A DNA stretch of 64,000 nucleotides. It comes from JAEUIX01 sp046156035 (GTDB taxonomy: Bacteria; Planctomycetota; Phycisphaerae; Phycisphaerales; UBA1924). The notes under the pieces were generated by a model. That model worked only from the letters and a program-made list of their open reading frames with translations. It searched no databases and was not told the origin of the DNA. Location of the stretch: the NCBI GenBank assembly GCA_046156035.1, contig JBJXEW010000003.1:60011-124010 (forward strand), in the 5' to 3' direction. Shown one piece after another: positions 42,096-50,140 of the stretch; positions within the stretch are counted from its first letter, which is position 1, and every line of letters starts with the position of its first letter. The position numbers were made by a program, and so were the translations under genes.

Positions 42096-43460
42096 ATGAA
42101 GGAACCCTACGACGTGGTGATCGCGGGCGGCGGCCCGGCTGGCTCAACCGCGGCCCTGGTGCTCGCTCGGACGGGACTGCGGGTGTGCGTGCTGGAGAAG
42201 GACCGGCATCCTCGGTTCCACATCGGCGAATCCATCCTGCCGCGCACGTCGCCGCTGCTGCGAGAACTGGGGATCGAGGACCGGATACTCAGCCTGACGC
42301 ACGTGCCCAAGTACGGTGCAGAGTTTGGCTTCGGTGATTGCCACACCACGCGCAAGTTCACCTTCAACGATGCGCTGATCAAGGGCACGCCCGTGTTCAA
42401 CATCGAGCGGTCGATCTTTGATAAAGCCCTTTTGGACCTCGCCCGCGAGGCCGGGGCGGACGTGCATGAGAGCACGCCGGTGCGCGCGGTTTCCAGGCTC
42501 GCGCCGGGCGACATCCAAGTTGAAACCGATGCGGGTCCGGTCCGCGGCCGCGTGCTGCTGGATGCCTCCGGGCACGGCACGATCGTGGGCCGCACTCTGA
42601 ACCAACGTCGCGGCTTTGACGACCCCCACCTCCAGAAGGTCGCGTACTTTCAGCACTTTGAGCACGTCGAACGCCCCCCGGGCAACGAGACGGGCCACCC
42701 CTGCATCATCATGTGCGACGAAGGCTGGTTCTGGCTCATCGGCCTCAGCCCCACCAAAACCAGCGTCGGCTTCGTCACGCGCCCCGCGTTTGTCCGCACC
42801 ATCGACGTGCCCGCCACGGGTTTGCTCGCGTGGGCGATCGCGCGCTGCCCGGTGGTGCGGCACCGGATGCGGAACGCGACCGGCCCCGGCGAAAACATCG
42901 TCCTCTCCGACTTCAGTTATCGCTGCCGCCCGTACGCAGGCCCCGGGTACTTCCTCGTCGGCGACGCGGCCTGCTTCCTCGACCCGATCTTCTCCACCGG
43001 GGCCACCCTCGCCATGATGACCGGCAACCACGTCGCGGGCCTGGTGGCTCGCACGCTCCGTGGCGAAATGACGGACGGGGCCGCACGGCGTCAGCACATC
43101 GCCTTTGTTGAACGCACCACCAGGCCGTTCTGGCGGCTCATTCGCAACTACTACCGGCATCCCTTCCGCGAACTGTTCATGGACGGCAGCGGACCCCTTC
43201 AGATGCCGGGGGCGATCATCTCCGTGCTCGCAGGCCAAGTCTTCCCCCGTGTTCCATGGGCGCTGCGCTGGCGGCACCGCGCCTTTGACCTGTGCGTGTG
43301 GCTTCAGCAGTACGTGCCGCTCGCGCCGCGCCGAGCGCCTTTCAGTCTCCTGTCGCAACACCCGCAGCCGCCCGCGTTCCTGTGCGAACCGTCGCGGGAA
43401 CAACTTCACCATCGGGCGAGCGCCACGCCACCACCCCCTCCGCTGGTGGCAACGGCGTAA
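42096..43460 (+). CDS. FAD-dependent oxidoreductase of the halogenase superfamily
   Basis: A 454-residue flavoprotein. It has the dinucleotide motif VIAGGGPAGSTAALVLARTG (about residues 7-26), FHIGESILP (as in flavin halogenases), and FLVGDAACFLDPIFSTG. The halogenase signature WxWxIP reads WFWLIG, so the proline is lost. The xanthomonadin cluster encodes a related protein linked to bromination, but whether this one halogenates is open; an oxidation or desaturation role is also possible. The last 119 bp lie antisense to the GT2-DUF2062 gene. The C-terminus is Pro-rich. Confidence 0.78.
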   Translation: MKEPYDVVIAGGGPAGSTAALVLARTGLRVCVLEKDRHPRFHIGESILPRTSPLLRELGIEDRILSLTHVPKYGAEFGFGDCHTTRKFTFNDALIKGTPVFNIERSIFDKALLDLAREAGADVHESTPVRAVSRLAPGDIQVETDAGPVRGRVLLDASGHGTIVGRTLNQRRGFDDPHLQKVAYFQHFEHVERPPGNETGHPCIIMCDEGWFWLIGLSPTKTSVGFVTRPAFVRTIDVPATGLLAWAIARCPVVRHRMRNATGPGENIVLSDFSYRCRPYAGPGYFLVGDAACFLDPIFSTGATLAMMTGNHVAGLVARTLRGEMTDGAARRQHIAFVERTTRPFWRLIRNYYRHPFRELFMDGSGPLQMPGAIISVLAGQVFPRVPWALRWRHRAFDLCVWLQQYVPLAPRRAPFSLLSQHPQPPAFLCEPSREQLHHRASATPPPPPLVATA

Positions 43461-44778
43461 CTGGCACTCGCGGCGGGTCTGCTCCCACAAGACCCCGCGG
43501 CACACGATACAGCAACGCGAGCGCCACTAAGTAGCCCACCGGGCCCAGCACGGCAGCTACCACCACGCCCCCAAGAGCCCACTCCGCCGCGCCCGTCCGC
43601 AGCAGGCCCAGCAGGCCAGCAGTGCTCGCCGGCGCATCCAGACCCGTGGGCCACGCGCCCCGCACCAGCAGATGGCCCACGACGGCCGACGCGAAAACAA
43701 AGACGAAGCCCAGCGGGGGCGTTGACAGACTGGACACACCCACCACCGCCAGCGGGTGCAGGCGAAACCGAGCGGCAAGCCACAGGCACGTTACGGTCTT
43801 GACACCGTAGAGCGGCATGGCGGCCATGGCCAGCCCCACGCCCACGGACGCCGCGAGACGCTTGCGTGCCGACACTTCGCCCCGCGCCATGGCGAGCAGG
43901 CTTCGGGGGCTGAGCCAGCGGAGCAGCCGACCCGCGATGGAACCGGTCTGAAGGACCGGGCCGCACGCCCGTGCAGCGTCGGCCGGAACGAAGAGCAAAG
44001 CCCGCGCGAGCAGGCCCGCGTGCATCGCGGCCGCGCGCAAACTGTCAACCACGAGGCGAAAGTGCGACGTCCGCCCGCCGTGAGGAGCATATATACTCCA
44101 GATCGGCACCTCCACCACCGGCACCCCCAACCAGCCAGCGCGGCTAATGACCTGCGTCTCAAACCCGTAGCGGCCTGCACCACCGTCAAGGTCTCCCATC
44201 GCGCCCAGCGGATACACCCGCATTCCCGACTGGCTGTCGGCCGTGCGCACACCGCTTTCGCACCAGACGAGCCCGTTGGAAAGGGCCCGTCCGACGCGGC
44301 TGGCCCAGGGGGCGGGCGAATCGCTGGGGCCACGCACGCGCACACCGATGATCAGCGCGGCGGGCTTGCCCTCCGCCGCACACACCATCGCCGCAACGTC
44401 GGCCACATCGTGCTGGCCGTCGGTATCGATCGTCAGTGCGTGCGTGAAGCCCCGCTGGCTGGCCCGCGCGAAGCCCGCGCGAAGAGCCGCGGCCTTACCC
44501 AGATTGTGCCGATGCGCGACCACTTCACGGGCGTGTGTGCCAGCCCCGCGCCACCGGGCCAGCACCTGTGCCGTCGCGTCCGTCGAGCCGTCATTCACCA
44601 CGATGACCGGGTACGGGGCTGTTGCGAGCGCCCTAAGCACCGCGCCGATCGCCGCGCCGTGGTTGAACACTGGCGCCACCACCACCAGGCGAAGCGATGT
44701 GGTGGTGTGGGGCGGCACGCTGTGCGCGGGGCTCTCCACGGCGGCCCGATAATACCAACGCAACGGACGCCCCCTCAT
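43342..44778 (-). CDS. family 2 glycosyltransferase fused to DUF2062
   Basis: About 478 residues. The N-terminal GT-A domain (about residues 24-245) begins LRLVVVAPVFNHGAAIGAVL with VNDGSTDATAQVL, a DTDGQHD metal site and SQSGMRVYPL. The C-terminal membrane domain (about 300-430) has the DUF2062 pattern (GVGLAMAAMPLYGVKTVTC). This fusion recurs in xanthomonadin and aryl-polyene clusters, where it may glycosylate the lipid-linked product. The frame is open to 45120, but ATG 44778 is the last ATG before the conserved domain. Confidence 0.8.
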   Translation of the reverse strand: MRGRPLRWYYRAAVESPAHSVPPHTTTSLRLVVVAPVFNHGAAIGAVLRALATAPYPVIVVNDGSTDATAQVLARWRGAGTHAREVVAHRHNLGKAAALRAGFARASQRGFTHALTIDTDGQHDVADVAAMVCAAEGKPAALIIGVRVRGPSDSPAPWASRVGRALSNGLVWCESGVRTADSQSGMRVYPLGAMGDLDGGAGRYGFETQVISRAGWLGVPVVEVPIWSIYAPHGGRTSHFRLVVDSLRAAAMHAGLLARALLFVPADAARACGPVLQTGSIAGRLLRWLSPRSLLAMARGEVSARKRLAASVGVGLAMAAMPLYGVKTVTCLWLAARFRLHPLAVVGVSSLSTPPLGFVFVFASAVVGHLLVRGAWPTGLDAPASTAGLLGLLRTGAAEWALGGVVVAAVLGPVGYLVALALLYRVPRGLVGADPPRVPVTPLPPAEGVVAWRSPDGEVVPATVRTGTRAAAGVATGD

Positions 44779-44896
44779 TGCGGGGGGAGGGTGAGGAGCA
44801 GTACAGCCCCGACCCGCTTTGTACACTGCGCGCCGCATCCGGGCGCGGTGCCCGCCGTGGTGTTCACGCAGTGGCCTACCAGCAAGGAGTCGCTTC

Positions 44897-45496
44897 ATGC
44901 GTGGCCCCCCCGCCCTCCTCCTCCCCCTCGTCTCGCTGCTCGTGCTTGCTTTGTCCGGCTGCAAGAGCGGCCTCATGGCCGTCGCGCCCGACAACCATCG
45001 CCTAACAGCAACAGCGGACTCGGCAGTGGTTGTATTCATGCGCCCGTCTGTCTTTGGGGGCGCGATCCAATCCTCAGTCTTCGATGTCACTTCAACCCAG
45101 AACGAGTTCGTCGGCATCATCTCGTCGGGTACGAGCGTTGCCTATAGGTGCAAGCCGGGAGAGCGGACGTTCATGGTTGTCTCTGAGGCTGGCGATTTTC
45201 TCAAGGCAAGCGTCGATGCTGGCAAGACCTACTACGCCCTCGTGACCCCGCGCATCGGCTTCTGGAAAGCGCGATTCTCTCTCAAGCCACTGCGCACCGC
45301 AGACCTCGCCGGTTCGGACTTCCTCAGTTGGGAGAAGAGTCTGAAGTTCTACGAGAACACCGATGCCTCGCGCCAATGGGCCATCGCCAACGCCGCCGAC
45401 ATCCAGCGCAAGCGGGACGAGTACCTCCCCAAGTGGAATGCCAAGCCGCCAGACGATAAGGCCGCGGCCACCCTCCTTGCCTCCGACGGCCGCTGA
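44897..45496 (+). CDS. lipoprotein (DUF2846-like)
   Basis: A 199-residue lipoprotein. The signal ends in lipobox ALSGC (about residues 18-22). The mature part has VVVFMRPSVFGG, GIISSGTSVAYRCKPGERTF and VDAGKTYYALV, the pattern of DUF2846-type beta-sandwich lipoproteins. AAGGAG lies seven bases before ATG 44897. Function unknown. It is followed at 57 bp by another lipoprotein gene in the same direction. Confidence 0.7.
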   Translation: MRGPPALLLPLVSLLVLALSGCKSGLMAVAPDNHRLTATADSAVVVFMRPSVFGGAIQSSVFDVTSTQNEFVGIISSGTSVAYRCKPGERTFMVVSEAGDFLKASVDAGKTYYALVTPRIGFWKARFSLKPLRTADLAGSDFLSWEKSLKFYENTDASRQWAIANAADIQRKRDEYLPKWNAKPPDDKAAATLLASDGR

Positions 45497-45553
45497 CGCG
45501 TTCACAACCCCGACCCCGGCCACCGAGGCCTGCCACGCGAAGGACCCAAGACC

Positions 45554-46249
45554 ATGCGACACCCCGTGATCGTCCCCATCGCCGTTGTTGCCGCCGCGCT
45601 CGGTCTGGTCGCCGGGTGCAACCAGGGGCGCCCCCCGGGCGCGACCGACCCAGTGGTGAACCGCGAGGACAACCCGTGGTTTGCGGCCGCGACGACCGAC
45701 AGCGAGGTCGACATCCGGGCAGCCAGCGCGAGCACCGCCAACCCCAACGAGCGCGAGCGACGGAACTATTACGCGCCTCTGCACGTCGCGGCGACCGCCG
45801 GCCACGAGAGTGCGATCCGCGCCCTGATCGCCAAGGGTGGAAACGTGAACGCCACCGACGAGGACGGTCGCACGCCGCTCATGCTCGCGTCCAGCAAGTC
45901 CAGGCCCGCCGCCGCGCTCGCCCTGATGGCCGCCGGTGCGGACCAGAGCCTGCTCGATCGGCGGCAGCAGACGGCGCTCATGTTCGCCGTCAACCGGGGC
46001 CAGACCGAGTTGGTTCGTGCGATGATCGCGGCCAGAGCCCCGATCGATGCACGGCGCGATGACGGCCGCACAGCCCTGCACTTTGCCGCTGACGGCGACC
46101 ACCTGGAAATCGCCCGTGCCCTCATCGATGCCGGCGCGAACACGACGGCGCGAGACCGCAGGGGACGGTCTGCCCTGGACCTGGCCCAAGGGCTCCACCG
46201 GCCCGATATCGCGCGCCTTCTGGGTGGCCCCGGGTCCGGCCCCCCCTGA
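45554..46249 (+). CDS. ankyrin-repeat lipoprotein
   Basis: A 231-residue lipoprotein with lipobox LVAGC (about residues 18-22). From about residue 73 it consists of four to five ankyrin repeats, for example APLHVAATAGHESAIRALIA, GRTPLMLASSKSRPAAAL and GRTALHFAADGDHLEIARAL. Ankyrin repeats mediate protein binding; here they would sit in the periplasm or on a membrane surface. No partner is evident. It follows the DUF2846-like lipoprotein gene and may share its transcript. Confidence 0.85.
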   Translation: MRHPVIVPIAVVAAALGLVAGCNQGRPPGATDPVVNREDNPWFAAATTDSEVDIRAASASTANPNERERRNYYAPLHVAATAGHESAIRALIAKGGNVNATDEDGRTPLMLASSKSRPAAALALMAAGADQSLLDRRQQTALMFAVNRGQTELVRAMIAARAPIDARRDDGRTALHFAADGDHLEIARALIDAGANTTARDRRGRSALDLAQGLHRPDIARLLGGPGSGPP

Positions 46250-46351
46250 TGTACCTGCGCTCCATGCCTTTCGTCCACCTCCGGGACCGCTGGTCCTTCG
46301 TCCGTGTGCCCCCACCCAACCCGCACTCACTCGTGCAGTCGTCCGCCACGC

Positions 46352-46444
46352 TCACCTTTTCCACACCCTCCCCCTCATGGCCCTGACCACGTCCACCGGC
46401 GCGATGTGGTCGAGGTAGCGGGCCGTGGTCGCGATGCTCCGGTG
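46352..46444 (-). pseudogene. C-terminal remnant of a tyrosine recombinase
   Basis: Thirty in-frame codons ending in TGA read HRSIATTARYLDHIAP then VDVVRAMRGRVWKR. This is the terminal Box II of tyrosine recombinases (LGHxSIxTTxxY), including the catalytic tyrosine. Everything before the box is missing: the adjoining DNA belongs to a methyltransferase gene in another frame, and a stop lies one codon upstream. It is a recombination or deletion scar. Confidence 0.7.
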
Positions 46445-47133
46445 TCATCGCACATGGCCCGCAGGCGGGTCTGCTCGGTCTCGTCGATGGAGATGAAGAT
46501 CGCCCCATCGTCGCGGAGGAGATTGCGTGCCGCATACAGCCGCGGATACATCATGTTCATCCACTTGCTGTGGAAGCGTCCATCCGTCTCCGCGTTTGTC
46601 CCGAACTTCCGACCCTCCGCATCCACCTGCCCCGTGTACTCCAGATACGTGCTCAGCGACTCCGAGTAGTTGTCCGGGTAGATGAAGTCGTTGCCCGTGT
46701 TGTACGGCGGGTCGATGTAGATCATCTTCACCTTGCCCAGGTAACTCTTCTGGAGGAGTTTCAGCACCTCCAGATTGTCGCCCTCGATGATCAGGTTCTC
46801 CGTCGTGTCCCAGTTCACGCTCTCCTCCGGGCACGGCCGCAGCGTGCCCATGCTGGGCGTCTGGATCGTCTTGAAGCACTCGGCCTTGCCCGGCCAGTTC
46901 ATCCCATACCGCTCGCGGCCCACATCCACCGCCTCGCCCAGGGCCAGTTTGAGCCGGTCAAAGTCCAGTTTCCCCCCCTCAGTCCGCACCTCGGGGAACA
47001 GGCGGAGCAACTCGTCCCGCCGCGCGTGGGCGATGTCCATCGAGCGGAGGTCGAGGCGTTCGGGCTGGGCCCCGCCCGTCGGCTGGGGCACTGGGGGTGT
47101 GCCGTCGGGGCTGTGTGGTGTGGTGCGGCTCAT
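46375..47133 (-). pseudogene. type III/beta-class DNA methyltransferase, 5' half only
   Basis: The frame starts at ATG 47133 and gives a normal Mod-type N-terminal half: a leader region, LIIEGDNLEVLKLLQKSYLG, KMIYIDPPYNTGNDF (DPPY catalytic motif), and DDGAIFISIDETEQTRL. At about 46445 similarity stops abruptly, some 230 residues into a protein that is usually over 500. The last 23 codons are out-of-frame recombinase sequence. The FxGxG SAM motif and target-recognition part are absent, so the product cannot methylate. The start overlaps the stop of the preceding frame (ATGA). Confidence 0.82.
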
Positions 47134-47483
47134 GGTCGGCGGAGTGTACCGGCGGGGTGCGCGTTGAGGTGCCAGCGGGCAAAGAAGAGCGGCGTGGCCC
47201 GAATCTTTGCGTCCGTCGTGGCCCGCATGGTGGCCACGTCTTCGCGCTCGCGGCACGCCCGCTCGAACTCGGCTGCCGCAGCCTCCGCGGCCGGGCCCGC
47301 AGCAGCGAGGGCAGCGATTTTGGCCTGCATGGCCTCGCGCTGCGGCCCGCCACGGGTTCGGAGCATTGTGCGTCGCAGGCGGTCTATCGCCGCGTGACGG
47401 CTGCGCACGCCGTTCTCGAATGCGGCTCGTGCGTCGGCACGCTCGCGCTCGATTGGATCGAGCGACTCACGCAAAAGCTGCAC
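47130..47483 (-). CDS. coiled-coil protein, possibly 5'-truncated
   Basis: A 117-residue frame from GTG 47483, rich in Ala, Arg and Glu and probably helical throughout (AAFENGVRSRHAAIDRLRR; AAEFERACREREDVATMRA). It ends in an ATGA overlap with the methyltransferase start, so the two were one operon. The frame stays open 11 more codons upstream (HPLERTYSWQ) to a TAA that belongs to an insertion-sequence end, so the real N-terminus has probably been replaced. No family recognised; a restriction-associated role is only inferred from position. Confidence 0.5.
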   Translation of the reverse strand: MQLLRESLDPIERERADARAAFENGVRSRHAAIDRLRRTMLRTRGGPQREAMQAKIAALAAAGPAAEAAAAEFERACREREDVATMRATTDAKIRATPLFFARWHLNAHPAGTLRRP

Positions 47484-47516
47484 GATCTGCCAGCTGTACG
47501 TCCGCTCTAGAGGGTG

Positions 47517-47592
47517 TTATGGACTTGCGTCGGGCAAGCGGGCGAGCATGAGGCAGGCGAAGACGACGAGGTGGAGGCCGGCGAGGGTGGAC
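47517..47592 (-). mobile_element. 3' end of an IS5-type transposase
   Basis: Minus-strand codons ending at TAA 47517-47519 read TLAGLHLVVFACLMLARL then PDASP, the usual C-terminus of IS5-family transposases of this lineage. Just outside is CTAGAGGGTGTTATGGAC on the plus strand, which fits an insertion-sequence tip beside a CTAG target. The rest of the element is missing beyond about 47592, so this is a relic. Confidence 0.55.
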
Positions 47593-47597
47593 GGCCG

Positions 47598-48076
47598 ATG
47601 ACGACGCGGCCTTCAACGACGCCGTCGCGAGGCTGTATGGCAACGACCGGTTCGCGCGGTTCAGCCGCAAACAGATCGCGTGGATCATTTACGACGACCT
47701 GCCAACGGGTCGCGACTACGGTGTTCATGTGCTCGTGCGGGACACTTCGCCTGCGACGCTCATCGACCGCCAGCAGCATCCCGATGGGCACCGTCCATTG
47801 CCGAGCTTGCGAAGGCCGAGACCCTTCGCCATCCTAGACCGGCGTGCCGAAGACTGGGCCAGTCTCGCAGACTGCGTGGGAAGGCTTCATGCGGGCGAGT
47901 ATTTTCACACCGTTCCCGTTGACTGTCTGCGGCAGGCGGTCATCGATGACTGGGCGGATGCGGTTCATGGATGGGATGTTGGTCGAATCGCACGCAAACT
48001 CAGCGTCGCAACCCTTCACTGGCGGCTCATGTTTCCCTTCGGGCCGCCGCGGCCGGATCATTTCACGGGCATGTAG
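47598..48076 (+). pseudogene. unknown gene lacking its 5' end
   Basis: An open frame starts at the edge of the transposase relic and runs to TAG 48074-48076, about 159 codons. It has a protein-like sequence: ARLYGNDRFARFSRKQIAWI, YDDLPTGRDYGVHVLVRDTS and HWRLMFPFGPPRPDHFTGM. There is no start codon with a ribosome site at the left edge, and the sequence begins abruptly, so the 5' end was probably lost with the insertion sequence. I do not recognise the family. Confidence 0.45.
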
Positions 48077-48279
48077 TAGTCACGCTGTTGCGGCGAAGAC
48101 AAGTGTCCCGCGCGATGCAAGCCCGCATGATGCGGACATGGACGATCCCGACGGAAATGGCGGGTACCGGCGGGCCCCGATCGCGGTGGAAACAGCGACC
48201 TGACCACGCTCGACCCTAACATGCTTTTCTTCCGACGCCTTCCCCGGTGTACGGCGATTCCTGACCTTGGAGAACGCCC

Positions 48280-48675
48280 ATGGCCACCGAGACAGACCCC
48301 GTCCTGCCGAACCGGATAGACCTACTCCTAGGCATTGGCCTCAGCCTGTTGATGCTGGGAACCGCTTCTCTCCTGATCGTCTCCGCTCTCCTGATCGCAT
48401 TGGCGGTGCCAATGCACAGGGGAGACGCGGCACAGGAGGTTTTGATCCCGGCGGCACTGCTTGCCATCCTCGCCGGCGTGCTGGTGACCGGCTCTGTAAC
48501 GCTCTATTGGTACTTCCGGACGCGCAGCCTGGCCACCGCGTGGCTCCACATTCGTGCGCAGTTCAAAAGCATCTGGCTCCACCTCCTTGTCACAGTTCTC
48601 CTGGTGCTCCCAACGGTAATTGCTCTGGCACTTGCCTTGGATCTTGCGCGTATGTGGTTGCGAAGTCGCCGGTGA
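48280..48675 (+). CDS. small membrane protein
   Basis: A 131-residue protein with three hydrophobic helices (about residues 14-42, 52-74 and 95-122) and a basic C-terminus (LRSRR). ATG 48280 has TTGGAGA seven to nine bases upstream. No motif is recognised. It converges on metK with a 27-bp gap. Confidence 0.6.
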   Translation: MATETDPVLPNRIDLLLGIGLSLLMLGTASLLIVSALLIALAVPMHRGDAAQEVLIPAALLAILAGVLVTGSVTLYWYFRTRSLATAWLHIRAQFKSIWLHLLVTVLLVLPTVIALALALDLARMWLRSRR

Positions 48676-48702
48676 GCCACGCGGCTGCGGCAAGAGCGGT
48701 TC

Positions 48703-49809
48703 TCATTTCTCCCACGGCAGCCCGGGTTTCCCGAAGTGCCCGTAGTTGGTCGTCTGCCGGTAGAGTGGCCTGAGCAGATCGAGTCGCTCGATGATGGCGC
48801 GCGGGCGGAAATCGAACTTTGCCTTGACGAAGGCTTCCGCCTTCTCGCGGTTCCCGGTGCCGAAAGTCTCCACGAACACCGACACCGGTTGTGCACGGCC
48901 GATCGCGTACGCCACCTGCAACTCGGCTCGCTTGGCAAGGCCTTCGTTCACAATCTGGCGGGCGACGAAGCGGCAGAAGTACGCGCCGCTCCGGTCAACC
49001 TTGCTCGGGTCCTTGCCGCTGAAGGCACCGCCGCCGTGCCGGGCGGCCCCGCCGTACGAATCCACAATGATCTTGCGGCCTGTGACCCCGGCATCGGCCG
49101 ATGGGCCACCGACGATGAAGGAACCCGACGGATTCACCAACAGCCTAATCTCGCCACGATTCCATGAGCCGAGGGCGTGCGGCAGGATGTCGCGCTTGAC
49201 GAAGTCAGCAATCATTTCGATCGGAGTGCGCGCGGCATGCTGGGTCGAGACGAGCACATCCGTGACCGCAACCGGCCTGCCGTTGCTGTAGGCAACGCTC
49301 ACCTGCGTCTTCGCGTCGGGCTTCAGCCACAGCGTCTTGCCGCCATGCCGCGCTTCCGCCACGGTGCGTGCCAAGCGGTGCGCGAGGAGTATGGGAAGCG
49401 GCATCAGTTCGGGTGTTTCGTCGGTTGCGTACCCGAACATGATGCCTTGGTCGCCCGCGCCCTGATCGGCCGCGTTGTCAGTGGCACGGGTGACGCTGTT
49501 GCCAATCTCGGGCGACTGCGAAGAGAGCAGGTCGGTGAGCTTGAGCCCCTCGGCGTTGAAAGGCTCGTCCGTATCGGTGTAGCCGATGGTGCGAACGGCC
49601 TCCCGTGCGACTGATTCATGGTGGACGTGCGCCTTGCTGGTGATCTCGCCCGCGAGGATGAGGTGGCCACCCTTCGCGAGCACCTCGCAGGCGACGCGGC
49701 TCTCGGGGTCCTGTGCCAGGTGGGCATCGAGAATGGAGTCTGCCACGAAGTCGCAGACTTTGTCGGGGTGCCCTTCGGTGACGGACTCGGATGTGAAGAC
49801 GTACTCCAT
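48703..49809 (-). CDS. metK: S-adenosylmethionine synthetase
   Basis: A 368-residue enzyme. Signatures are FTSESVTEGHPDKVCDFVAD (ATP and methionine binding), GAGDQGIMFGYA and GGAFSGKDPSKVDRSGAYF (the phosphate-binding GGGAFSGKD). It makes S-adenosylmethionine from ATP and methionine, which the methyltransferases in this window use. ATG 49809 has AAGGAG six bases upstream; the frame remains open 40 codons further. The leader shows no riboswitch that I can recognise. Confidence 0.96.
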   Translation of the reverse strand: MEYVFTSESVTEGHPDKVCDFVADSILDAHLAQDPESRVACEVLAKGGHLILAGEITSKAHVHHESVAREAVRTIGYTDTDEPFNAEGLKLTDLLSSQSPEIGNSVTRATDNAADQGAGDQGIMFGYATDETPELMPLPILLAHRLARTVAEARHGGKTLWLKPDAKTQVSVAYSNGRPVAVTDVLVSTQHAARTPIEMIADFVKRDILPHALGSWNRGEIRLLVNPSGSFIVGGPSADAGVTGRKIIVDSYGGAARHGGGAFSGKDPSKVDRSGAYFCRFVARQIVNEGLAKRAELQVAYAIGRAQPVSVFVETFGTGNREKAEAFVKAKFDFRPRAIIERLDLLRPLYRQTTNYGHFGKPGLPWEK

Positions 49810-50140
49810 GATCGGCTCCTTGTTCGATGCTGGCGCGGCGGCCACGAACGGGCGGGAAGGCGTCGGTGCGAACATCGCAACGCAACCCGTTGGGTACACG
49901 GAAGAGACCAGCATGTAGAGGGCGGCCACCCAACGTGGGCGACTCTTTTGCGAAATGCTCGTCGGGCTCCATGGCCCTCAAGCTCTCGCCGCATTGCGCC
50001 TCTCAAGGCTGGCCTTGGCACCGTGGCTCAGTGATGTACTGAACTCGGTTGCCACCCGCGCCCGTCAGAGGCAGCGCGAGCTTCGTAATGCTGCTCGTAG
50101 AATACCGCGCCCCCGCCGTCGAATCAAGTACACTCGCGTG
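49810..50140. other. divergent intergenic region between metK and the DUF3293 gene
   Basis: These 331 bp should contain promoters for both genes. I see no convincing -35/-10 pair, terminator, SAM-riboswitch core or repeat, and no gene. Confidence 0.4.

Noticed and set aside
49810..50000. SAM riboswitch upstream of metK
   Set aside because: I looked for the conserved cores of common SAM and SAH riboswitches and saw none. A covariance search would be decisive.
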